Source: Reticulitermes speratus (taxonomy: Eukaryota > Arthropoda > Insecta > Blattodea > Rhinotermitidae). Taken from it: a DNA stretch of 64,000 nucleotides. Every line of letters begins with the position of its first letter. Position 1 is the first letter of the stretch. The position numbers were made by a program, and so were the translations under genes. The DNA lies in assembly GCA_021186555.1 (NCBI GenBank), contig JAJKFL010000010.1, positions 23,814,679 through 23,878,678 on the forward strand, in the 5' to 3' direction. Under the pieces are notes generated by a model that did not search any database, was not told where the DNA came from, and saw nothing but the letters and a program-made list of their open reading frames with translations. Below are positions 1 through 10,350 of this stretch, piece after piece.

Positions 1-955
1 TAATCGCTGTTTGTTCTGAGATCCACACAAAACACATAAATACAGTCCGTACCGCGCAGTAAACACACTCCGTCTCAGTTAGACAAACCAGTCAGTTAAT
101 GTTGTACAGTGAAATAATCGCTGTTTGTTCTGAGATCCACACAAAACACATAAATACAGTCCGTACCGCGCAGTAAACACACTCCGTCTCAGTTATACAA
201 ACCAGTCAGTTAATGTTGTACAGTGAAATAATCGCTGTTTGTTCTGAGATCCACACAAAACACATAAATACAGTCCGTACCGCGCAGTAAACACACTCCG
301 TCTCAGTTATACAAACCAGTCAGTTAATGCTGTACAGTGAAATAATCGCTGTTTGTTCTGAGATCCACACAAAACACATAAATACAGTTCGTACCGCGCA
401 GTAAACACACTCCGTCTCAGTTACACAAACCAGTCAGTTAATGTTGTACAGTGAAATAATCGCTGTTTGTTCTGAGATCCACACAAAACACATAAATACA
501 GTCCGTACCGCGCAGTAAACACACTCCGTCTCAGTTATACAAACCAGTCAGTTAATGCTGTACAGTGAAATAATCGCTGTTTGTTCTGAGATCCACACAA
601 AACACATAAATACAGTTCGTACCGCGCAGTAAACACACTCCGTCTCAGTTACACAAACCAGTCAGTTAATGTTGTACAGTGAAATAATCGCTGTTTGTTC
701 TGAGATCCACACAAAACACATAAATACAGTCCGTACCGCGCAGTAAACACACTCCGTCTCAGTTATACAAACCAGTCAGTTAATGCTGTACAGTGAAATA
801 ATCGCTGTTTGTTCTGAGATCCACACAAAACACATAAATACAGTCCGTACCGCGCAGTAAACACACTCCGTCTCAGTTATACAAACCAGTCAGTTAATGC
901 TGTACAGTGAAATAATCGCAGTTTGTTCTGAGATCCACACAAAACACATAAATAC
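1..955. repeat. 114-bp tandem array, about 8.4 copies
   Basis: The unit start TAATCGCTG recurs at 1, 115, 229 and so on to 913, an exact 114-bp spacing with no indels and only scattered substitutions (for example GTTGTAC/GCTGTAC and CAGTCC/CAGTTC). Two unit types partly alternate. The array enters from the left edge, so its true length is unknown. A non-repeated flank (about 940-1037) follows and is found again, with one diverged unit, at 17930-18145. Confidence 0.95.
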
Positions 956-1677
956 ACTGCGTGGGCAGAACGTGGAATTTGTGAATGTTAAACATGGCGG
1001 TACATATAGTGACCACTGGGCTTTATAGGGTTAATGTAAGAATAAGCCCTCTTGAAGATATCATTTCTTTCTGTAGTCTGTAGATTGTGGATTTTGATAT
1101 CGATATAATAGAGTGAATATAGTACAAGCTAATATAGTACAAGAAATAATTGAAAATAAGTGTAGTGCATTTGTTGGATTGAAATAAAATTAATTTATTA
1201 TTAAAATACACGGTATATATAATATAAAATTATATTGTGTGAGGTTTATACTGGATTTTCTTGGCCGTTTTAGCTTACGGTCGTGAGATGCTGTGAACAC
1301 TGAAATGAAGCGACAGTTTGCATATAGTGCAGAAAATTTCTTTGAGTGCTGAGAGACAATCAGCTTCCATAGGATTCTGCTCCGTGACGTTATTTAACTG
1401 ACTACGTATCTTTGAAAACTGTCTGAACTGCATGCGGCATGCAACACAATCTGGCATGGGTGGATGGGTTAAACTTGAGTTCTGTGTTACGTTGGGTAAT
1501 GGGGTACTGGTGGAATGTCGCCTACATAGACAAGTTTCTTTATAATCAAAGTCCATATTGTCCGCCCGATGAAGTATATTCTCACCAAGTTTGATAAGTT
1601 TCTGCTCGTACAAGACTAGATGCTGAGTTTAAAAGTTTTTAATTCATGGCTTATGTGAAAATTTTCGCTCTTTTCAG

Positions 1678-1723
1678 TCTGGAGAAACGTCGAATGCTGT
1701 AGCATCTGTGAATAAAGAGGAGG
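1678..1723 (+). CDS. IA-2: IA-2 exon 1 in window: luminal linker
   Basis: A 46-nt candidate exon follows a pyrimidine-rich TTTTCAG acceptor and ends at GTAAGT. It reads SGETSNAVASVNKEE and leaves one base (G), which completes a Glu codon with the AA that opens exon 2. The phase match over a 16-kb intron is the main support. The sequence is acidic and low in complexity, as expected for the poorly conserved luminal region of IA-2, so homology alone would not prove it. The acceptor-side phase cannot be checked because the previous exon is outside the window. Confidence 0.68.
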
Positions 1724-1776
1724 GTAAGTACCCCTATCATTTGAGAGTGGTATGAAATAGTATGAGATTGATTTAA

Positions 1777-2095
1777 TACAGGGTGGTTAAAAATTATGGG
1801 GGGACGAAACAGTAACAGTCACAAATAATTAAACACACACCTTTATAAAGAGCGGCTCAAAAATTATTATTATACACTTCTAAGGTCAATGTGCTCTATT
1901 TGTTGTCCTGCACTAAAAGAGACGTTATTGGGCTTTGTGGCAAACTTCTGCAATACAGGCTGTTAAGGTTCTGCAGTCTCCGTTTGCGTTAGATCATTCA
2001 AATCATTCATGATTATAGGCACTTTTGGAACGTAAACCCAGTCTTCCATAGGAAGAATTCTATGGGGTTCAGATCTGGTGATCGGGGAGGCCAGG
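1777..2095 (-). pseudogene. Tc1/mariner-like transposase relic
   Basis: On the minus strand, positions 2093-2049 encode WPPRSPDLNPIEFFL, the well-known segment around the third acidic residue of Tc1/mariner-type DDE transposases. The rest of the frame toward 1777 has several stops and no intact ORF. The plus-strand edge TACAGGGTGGTTAAAAATTA resembles terminal sequence of such elements. It is a dead C-terminal fragment. The family within the superfamily is not determined. Confidence 0.7.
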
Positions 2096-2569
2096 AAATT
2101 TATCGCCCTCGGCCTTACCATCAGTCAGGCAACTGCCTGTTAAAAATGTTGTCGCCATATATATACGTTTTATTGCCAACCTCTGCACAACAATTCTTTT
2201 TACTTCATGTTTCGGCTACCCGTCTTAACCATCGTCAGGGCGTCACTTTTCACAGACTGTGCAGCGTGCATTATGTCAGTGAATGGTAATATGTATATTG
2301 ACTACTGACAGCAGTAGTAGTAGCAGCTACTGCTGTCACCGACTCGACGTTATCTTAGCAGTTGTCAGTGTCGTTAAATAGCATAATTTGTACAAACGAC
2401 GTCTCATGTGTGGCACATATGCCACTTGTTGGTGTGATTGCGTGCGCAGCAGCTGACAGTGCCGCGAAGTAAGCTATAAAGGAACACAAAATGTTTATCG
2501 AACGGTCGAGATACTTTAAGAACATAATAAGGCGTCAGCAAGCAAGAAACCTTGTGTCAGATCTGCAGA

Positions 2570-3826
2570 TCTGACTGCTGTTGGACACGTGTTAAGTACT
2601 GTGTGTGTTTACAGTTCTGATTGCTGTTGGACACGTGTTAAGTACTGTGTGTGTTTACAGTTCTGACTGCTGTTGGACACGTGTTAAGTACTGTGTGTGT
2701 TTACAGTTCTGATTGCTGTTGGACACGTGTTAAGTACTGTGTGTGTTTACAGTTCTGACTGCTGTTGGACACGTGTTAAGTACTGTGTGTGTTTACAGTT
2801 CTGACTGCTGTTGGACACGTGTTAAGTACTGTGTGTGTTTAGAGTTCTGATTGCTGTTGGACACGTGTTAAGTACTGTGTGTGTTTACAGTTCTGATTGC
2901 TGTTGGACACGTGTTAAGTACTGTGTGTGTTTACAGTTCTGACTGCTGTTGGACACGTGTTAAGTACTGTGTGTGTTTACAGTTCTGATGCTGTTGGACA
3001 CGTGTTAAGTACTGTGTGTGTTTACAGTTCTGACTGCTGTTGGACACGTGTTAAGTACTGTGTGTAGTTTACAGTTCTGATTGCTGTTGGACACGTGTTA
3101 AGTACTGTGTGTGTTTACAGTTCTGACTGCTGTTGGACACGTGTTAAGTACTGTGTGTGTTTACAGTTCTGACTGCTGTTGGACACGTGTTAAGTACTGT
3201 GTGTGTTTACAGTTCTGATTGCTGTTGGACACGTGTTAAGTACTGTGTGTGTTTACAGTTCTGACTGCTGTTGGACACGTGTTAAGTACTGTGTGTGTTT
3301 ACAGTTCTGACTGCTGTTGGACACGTGTTAAGTACCGTGTGTATGTTACAGTTCTGACTGCTGTTGGACACGTAGTCTACAGTTACCTGTGGACTGTAAT
3401 GTTTTTACAGTTCTGACTGCTGTTGGACACGTGTTAAGTACTGTGTGTATGTTTACAGTTCTGACTGCTGTTGGACACGTGTTAAGTACTGTGTGTATGT
3501 TTACAGTTCTGACTGCTGTTGGACACGTGTTAAGTACTGTGTGTATGTTTACAGTTCTGACTGCTGTTGGACACGTGTTAAGTACTGTGTGTATGTTTAC
3601 AGTTCTGACTGCTGTTGGACACGTGTTAAGTACTGTGTGTATGTTCACAGTTCTGACTGCTGTTGGACACGTGTTAAGTATTGTGTGTATGTTCACAGTT
3701 CTGACTGCTGTTGGACACGTGTTAAGTACTGTGTGTATTTTACAGTTCTGACTGCTGTTGGACACGTGTTAAGTACTGTGTGTTTTACAGTTCTGACTGC
3801 TGTTGGACACGTGTTAAGTTACTGTG
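2570..3826. repeat. 46-48 bp minisatellite with an E-box in each unit, about 27 copies
   Basis: The unit reads GGACACGTGTTAAGTACTGT, then GTGTGTTTACAG and TTCTGACTGCTGTT. The period is 46 bp in the left part and 48 bp (extra AT in GTGTATGTTTACAG) from about 3400. Each unit has the palindrome ACACGTGT, which contains the CACGTG E-box. Each unit also has a TG-rich tract ending in TTTACAG that resembles a splice acceptor. One irregular segment interrupts the array at about 3372-3405. The 48-bp period is a multiple of three and so creates long meaningless open frames on both strands. Confidence 0.95.
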
Positions 3827-4657
3827 GCTTTCAAATGCCCCTTCCTTTGCCTTGTATATGCTTCTTGCTCTGAACTGTTGCTTTTCCACGCCTTTGCTTC
3901 ATTCTGTATGTTTATAGATAAAATAGGAGGCTTAACGTTTATGCAATCGTTTTTGTTAGGAGCTCTGAATGCAAAGAGATGAGAAATCAAAGAGAGGACA
4001 GGAATCTTTCAGGAGATCACAGAGCGTCGGTTCGCAGCTGTGTGGTTCCCGTGGCCACAATCAAACATCAGACTTTCAATCTTTCCTTTGACTAAAAGGG
4101 TAGTGTGATCTCACGATAGCATTCACTGGGCGGAAGGCCGTCGTCTACATTGCTTGAGCGAGCAGTTTCTGCCACTCGGAGGGGTTTTCGGAAAAACGCT
4201 GCCTCGTTCGCTCGCTGTTCGCGGAAGGTGCTGGGGCCTGCAGGAATTCAGATGACTTCGGACAGACGTTTCAGTCAGATTTTCGCTCAAGCTCGTGTCG
4301 TTTGATTTATAGGCGTTCTTTACGAAGTAACAAGTTAGTCGGATCACAAAAAAGACACTGCGTTTCGGTGCTAACAGCCCACTCGCGATCACTAAACTTA
4401 CCAGATCGGCGCTTTCTATTTCGCATGCAGACCCAACAAATAGTTGCCGTTACTAGGCGGATGCAGAATGATGAAGCCTTCCTGTTAGCACGTGTAGCTC
4501 ACTAAACTTAACACGTATCATAACTTAATTTCAAAATTTATTTTTATCACTCCAATATAAAATTTAGAAAAATAAATTTAAAAAAATAGTTACACAAAAA
4601 AAAAAAGCTTCACTACACACCCCAATAATTTCAGACTTCCCCGGCCGTTCTAATCAC
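3827..4657. other. Intronic sequence with no recognised feature
   Basis: Moderately GC-rich between about 4100 and 4500, then AT-rich. Two overlapping short open frames on opposite strands at 4123-4505 show no recognisable motif. Confidence 0.5.
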
Positions 4658-4856
4658 ATCTTCGCTCTTCTAGGGTTTTACGCAACGTAGATTGGTACTT
4701 TTTGGCCGACGTTTCGAGAAACCTATCGGTCCCATCTTCAAGGGTCAATCAGTCCAAGAAGCTTGACCCTTGAAGATAGGACCGATAGGTTGTCACGAAA
4801 CGTCGAGAACAAATTACCAATCTGCGCTGCGTAAAAACCTAGAAGAGCGAAGATCT
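4658..4856. repeat. Foldback MITE, family A, copy 1
   Basis: Near-palindromic element. The left end CTTCGCTCTTCTAGG returns as CCTAGAAGAGCGAAG at the right, and the arms converge on AAGGGTCA and TGACCCTT around 4740-4772. Both arms include a GACGTTTCG/CGAAACGTC motif. Related copies are at 39917-40113 and, as a half element, 57221-57316. Confidence 0.85.
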
Positions 4857-5211
4857 CAATTTCATACTTGTTTCGTCTTCATGGCTTTGGTCAACCTACT
4901 TTTTCTTTCTGCCTTTTGAAGCCTGTCATCTTTCATAACCTTCCCAAATCGCTGTAACCATACGGTTTATATTTAGCAGTCTTGGCCATCTTTTCATGGG
5001 TCCTTTATACCGCGCTATAGTAATCACTAAACAGGGTATAATTGTAGAGCTGTCGTTTTTCATAGCTAAGTACCACACCTTGCAGGCGTATAGAGTCGTG
5101 AATGTGTAGCTCCATATGTTTTTAGCCTCGGCACTAAATGGAAGTGTCTGCATGTCTAATGCAATTCGGAAAGTATTTGCCGGAGCTATATATATGTGTT
5201 TTGAACAGACG

Positions 5212-8200
5212 TCATAGCGGTAAATAAAGCACCAGTGCCCCTTTTCCTGTAACCTAAGCCTCGTTGTTTTCAAAAGTCATAGCGCTAAATAAAGCACCAG
5301 TGCCCCTTTTCCTGTAACCTAAGCCTCGTTGTTTTCAAAAGTCATAGCACTAAATAAAGCACCAGTGCCCCTTTTCCTGTAACCTAAGCCTCGTTGTTTT
5401 CAAAAGTCATAGCACTAAATAAAGCACCAGTGCCCCTTTTCCTGTAACCTAAGCCTCGTAGTTTTCAAAAGTCATAGCATAATAAAGCACCAGTGCCCCT
5501 TTTCCTGTAACCTAAGCCTCGTAGTTTTCAAAAGTCATAGCGCTAAATAAAGCACCAGTGCCCCTTTTCCTGTAACCTAAGCCTCGTGTTTTCAAAAGTC
5601 ATAGCGCTAATATAAAGCACCAGTGCCCCTTTTCCTGTAACCTAAGCCTCGTAGTTTTCAAAAGTCATAGCACTAAATAAAGCACCAGTGCCCCTTTTCC
5701 TGTAACCTAAGCCTCGTAGTTTTCAAAAGTCATAGCCTAAAATAAAGCACCAGTGCCCCTTTTCCTGTAACCTAAGCCTCGTAGTTTTCAAAAGTCATAG
5801 CACTAAATAAAGCAACCAGTGCCCCTTTTCCTGTAACCTAAGCCTCGTAGTTTTCAAAAGTCATAGCCTAAATAAAGCACCAGTGCCCCTTTTCCTGTAA
5901 CCTAAGCCTCGTAGTTTTCAAAAGTCATAGCGCTAAATAAAGCACCAGTGCCCCTTTTCCTGTAACCTAAGCCTCGTATGTTTTCAAAAGTCATTAGCGA
6001 CTAAATAAAGCACCAGTGCCCTTTTCCTGTAACCTAAGCCTCGTAGTTTTCAAAAGTCATAGCACTAAATAAAGCACCAGTGCCCCTTTTCCTGTAACCT
6101 AAGCCTCGTAGTTTTCAAAAGTCATAGCCTAAATAAAGCACCATTGCCCCTTTTCCTGTAACCTAAGCCTCGTGTTTTCAAAAGTCATAGCACTAAATAA
6201 AGCACCAGTGCCCCTTTTCCTGTAACCTAAGCCTCGTAGTTTTCAAAAGTCATAGCACTAAATAAAGCACAGTGCCCTTTTCCTGTAACCTAAGCCTCGT
6301 TGTTTTCAAAAGTCATAGCCTAAATAAAGCACCATGCCCCTTTTCCTGTAACCTAAGCCTCGTAGTTTTTCAAAAGTCATAGCACTAAATAAGCACCAGT
6401 GCCCCTTTCCTGTAACCTAAGCCTCGTTAGTTTTCAAAAGTCATAGCGCTAAAATAAAGCACCAGTGCCCCTTTTCCTGTAACCTAAGCCTCGTAGTTTT
6501 CAAAAGTCATAGCACTAAATAAAGCACCAGTGCCCCTTTTCCTGTAACCTAAGCCTCGTAGTTTTCAAAAGTCATAGCGCTAAATAAAGCACCAGTGCCC
6601 CTTTTCCTGTAACCTAAGCCTCGTGTTTTCAAAAGTCATAGCACTAAATAAAGCACCAGTGCCCCTTTTCCTGTAACCTAAGCCTCGTTGTTTTCAAAAG
6701 TCATAGCGCTAAATAAAGCACCAGTGCCCCTTTTCCTGTAACCTAAGCCTCTTTAGTTTTCAAAATCATAGCGCTAAATAAAGCACCAGTGCCCCTTTTC
6801 CTGTAACCTAAGCCTCGTAGTTTTCAAAAGTCATAGCACTAAATAAAGCACCAGTGCCCCTTTTCCTGTAACCTAACCTCGTAGTTTTCAAAAGTCATAG
6901 CCTAAATAAAGCACCAGTGCCCCTTTTCCTTGTAACCTAAGCCTCGTAGTTTTCAAAAGTCATAGCACTAAATAAAGCACCAGTGCCCCTTTTCCTGTAA
7001 CCTAAGCCTCGTAGTTTTCAAAAGTCATAGCACTAAATAAAGCACCAGTGCCCCTTTTCCTGTAACCTAAGCCTCGTAGTTTTCAAAAGTCATAGCGCTA
7101 AATAAAGCACCAGTGCCCCTTTTCCTGTAACCTAAGCCTCGTAGTTTTCAAAAGTCATAGCACTAAATAAAGCACCAGTGCCCCTTTTCCTGTAACCTAA
7201 GCCTCGTTGTTTTCAAAAGTCATAGCGCTAAATAAAGCACCAGTGCCCCTTTTCCTGTAACCTAAGCCTCGTAGTTTTCAAAAGTCATAGCCTAAATAAA
7301 GCACCAGTGCCCCTTTTCCTGTAACCTAAGCCTCGTAGTTTTCAAAAGTCATAGCGCTAAATAAAGCACCAGTGCCCCTTTTCCTGTAACCTAAGCCTCG
7401 TAGTTTTCAAAAGTCATAGCACTAAATAAAGCACCAGTGCCCCTTTTCCTGTAACCTAAGCCTCGTAGTTTCAAAAGTCATAGCGCTAAATAAAGCACCA
7501 TGCCCCTTTTCCTGTAACCTAAGCCTCGTAGTTTTCAAAAGTCATAGCACTAAATAAAGCACCAGTGCCCCTTTTCCTGTAACCTAACCTCGTAGTTTTC
7601 AAAAGTCATAGCGCTAAATAAAGCACCAGTGCCCCTTTTCCTGTAACCTAAGCCTCGTAGTTTTCAAAAGTCATAGCACTAAATAAAGCACCAGTGCCCC
7701 TTTTCCTGTAACCTAAGCCTCGTGTTTTCAAAAGTCATAGCGCTAAATAAAGCACCAGTGCCCCTTTTCCTGTAACCTAAGCCTCGTTGTTTTCAAAAGT
7801 CATAGCGCTAAATAAAGCACCAGTGCCCCTTTTCTGTAACCTAAGCCTCGTTGTTTTCAAAAGTCATAGCGCTAAATAAAGCACCAGTGCCCCTTTTCCT
7901 GTAACCTAAGCCTCGTTGTTTTCAAAAGTCATAGCGCTAAATAAAGCACCAGTGCCCCTTTTCCTGTAACCTAAGCCTCGTAGTTTTCAAAAGTCATAGC
8001 ACTAAATAAAGCACCAGTGCCCCTTTTCCTGTAACCTAAGCCTCGTAGTTTTCAAAAGTCATAGCACTAAATAAAGCACCAGTGCCCCTTTTCCTGTAAC
8101 CTAAGCCTCGTTGTTTTCAAAAGTCATAGCGCTAAATAAAGCACCAGTGCCCCTTTTCCTGTAACCTAAGCCTCGTAGTTTTCAAAAGTCATAGCACTAA

Positions 8201-9090
8201 ATAAAGCACCAGTGCCCTTTTCCTGTAACCTAAGCCTCGTGTTTTCAAAAGTCATAGCGCTAAATAAAGCACCAGTGCCCCTTTTCCTGTAACCTAACCC
8301 TCGTAGTTTTCAAAAGTCATAGCGCTAAATAAAGCACCAGTGCCCCTTTTCCTGTAACCTAAGCCTCGTAGTTTTCAAAAGTCATAGCACTAAATAAAGC
8401 ACCAGTGCCCCTTTTCCTGTAACCTAAGCCTCGTAGTTTTCAAAAGTCATAGCGCTAAATAAAGCACCAGTGCCCCTTTTCCTGTAACCTAAGCCTCGTT
8501 GTTTTCAAAAGTCATAGCGCTAAATAAAGCACCAGTGCCCCTTTTCCTGTAACCTAAGCCTCGTTGTTTTCAAAAGTCATAGCACTAAATAAAGCACCAG
8601 TGCCCCTTTTCCTGTAACCTAAGCCTCGTTGTTTTCAAAAGTCATAGCGCTAAATAAAGCACCAGTGCCCCTTTTCCTGTAACCTAAGCCTCGTTGTTTT
8701 CAAAAGTCATAGCGCTAAATAAAGCACCAGTGCCCCTTTTCCTGTAACCTAAGCCTCGTTGTTTTCAAAAGTCATAGCACTAAATAAAGCACCAGTGCCC
8801 CTTTTCCTGTAACCTAAGCCTCGTTGTTTTCAAAAGTCATAGCGCTAAATAAAGCACCAGTGCCCCTTTTCCTGTAACCTAAGCCTCGTTGTTTTCAAAA
8901 GTCATAGCGCTAAATAAAGCACCAGTGCCCCTTTTCCTGTAACCTAAGCCTCGTAGTTTTCAAAAGTCATAGCGCTAAATAAAGCACCAGTGCCCCTTTT
9001 CCTGTAACCTAAGCCTCGTAGTTTTCAAAACTCATAGCGCTAAATAAAGCACCAGTGCCCCTTTTCCTGTAACCTAAGCTTCGCAGTTTT
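5212..9090. repeat. 65-bp tandem array, about 60 copies
   Basis: The unit reads TCATAGCGCTAAATAAAGCA, then CCAGTGCCCCTTTTCCTGTA and ACCTAAGCCTCGTAGTTTTC AAAAG; consecutive starts (5212, 5277, 5342, 5407) are 65 bp apart. Variants alternate between CGCT/CACT and CGTAG/CGTTG. Many units between about 5450 and 7000 differ by single-base indels. Every unit has a plus-strand AATAAA, the same strand as IA-2. The flank at 4926-5212 is unique, so the array probably arose from a local sequence. Confidence 0.97.
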
Positions 9091-10350
9091 CAGGATATCT
9101 CAATAGAAGAACGCCAAATTGGGGCACTTTTTTACGTCTTGCATATATTTTGTGACTTGTTTTGTTTTTCAAACTTCCGTTCCTTTCAGTGACCTAATCA
9201 AGATAATTTCTCGCTTTTTATTTACTGCGCGCTTACCTTCTCGTAATCTCCTCCTCTTATATTCAGTGATACGTACTGTGGAGAATATTAATGTAATATC
9301 TCTTCCCGGAAATGGTATCAAACACGCAAACACACGGTATTTTCTGAAGCTTAAAAGAGCTTGCGTTTTCCTCTGATCTCTTTATTTGGTTTTGCATTAA
9401 ATAGACTCTATTCAAATCGGATCTTATCAACAAAACCTACTTCTTTTCACATGTGAGTACAAGGGAAACAGCCAGATGTTCACCGTAACATTATGTTGCA
9501 TCGTCATTGGTGGCTGCGATATAAAAAGTGGTTATATAGCCGTATATTGAACATAAGATAATCCTGATACAGTATTGCTTTATAATGTATACTGTGAATA
9601 TCAGTACTAAAGGTGTATCCATTTTTAGGCGCGTTCGCAACAGTGCAGAAAGCGACTATTAGCTCCGTCATATCTGTCCGTCTGTGTGTCTGTCAGTCCT
9701 CATGGGACAACTCGGCTGTCACTGGACGTATTTCAATTGAATTTGATACTTGAGTATTTTCAAAACATTGTGGAAAAAATTCAAGTTTCATTAAAATCTG
9801 ACAACAATAACGGTACTTTACATGAAGACCTATGTACATTTATGATAATATCTCGCTGAATTCTTCTTATAACGAGAAATGTTTCAGACGAAAATTGTAG
9901 AGAAAATCAAAACACACATTTTATGTTCAATAACTTTCTTCTTATAATCGTGCCGTTTATGACATAATGTGGATAAATATGGTAGAGCCAGACAGGCCAC
10001 AAATGACAATATAATACGGCGCATGCGCTTTGCATGCTGGATAGCTAATACTATAGTCACACACTCAGAATATGTAATACTTATTGCTTTTCCACGGCAA
10101 CAATGGTTACGCAAACGCGCCTCAGTGTTACGTTTATATAAACGTAGCCTGTCTTGTTAACATTAATTCTGAATTGTGTGTATAGATTTGTATCCGGTAA
10201 AATGTACAATTTGTGATAAGCAGGCTACAATTTGTTGACTGTAATACATAAGTTTATATCATGTAATATTATATTTAGTGCACAGCCTAATATATTGAGT
10301 AAAACTTTTTCACAAAGAACTTGAAGGCAGATTATTTAATGTCTGAGACG
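9091..10350. other. Intronic spacer between the 65-bp and 91-bp arrays
   Basis: AT-rich sequence with short open frames (9119-9376, 9884-10160) that carry no recognised motif. I see no clear repeat or RNA gene here. Confidence 0.5.

Noticed and set aside
1275-1613. A 112-codon minus-strand frame upstream of the first IA-2 exon, Cys-containing
   Set aside because: No recognisable domain, opposite strand to the gene, and no splice or promoter evidence. Left unannotated.
3346-3873. Open frames on both strands rich in TAVGHVLSTVCMF and SDCCWTRVKYCVY repeats
   Set aside because: Created by the 48-bp period, a multiple of three; there is no conservation outside the array.
2570-9090. CRISPR-like regular repeats
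   Set aside because: Units are contiguous with no unique spacers, and the surrounding sequence is a eukaryotic intron.
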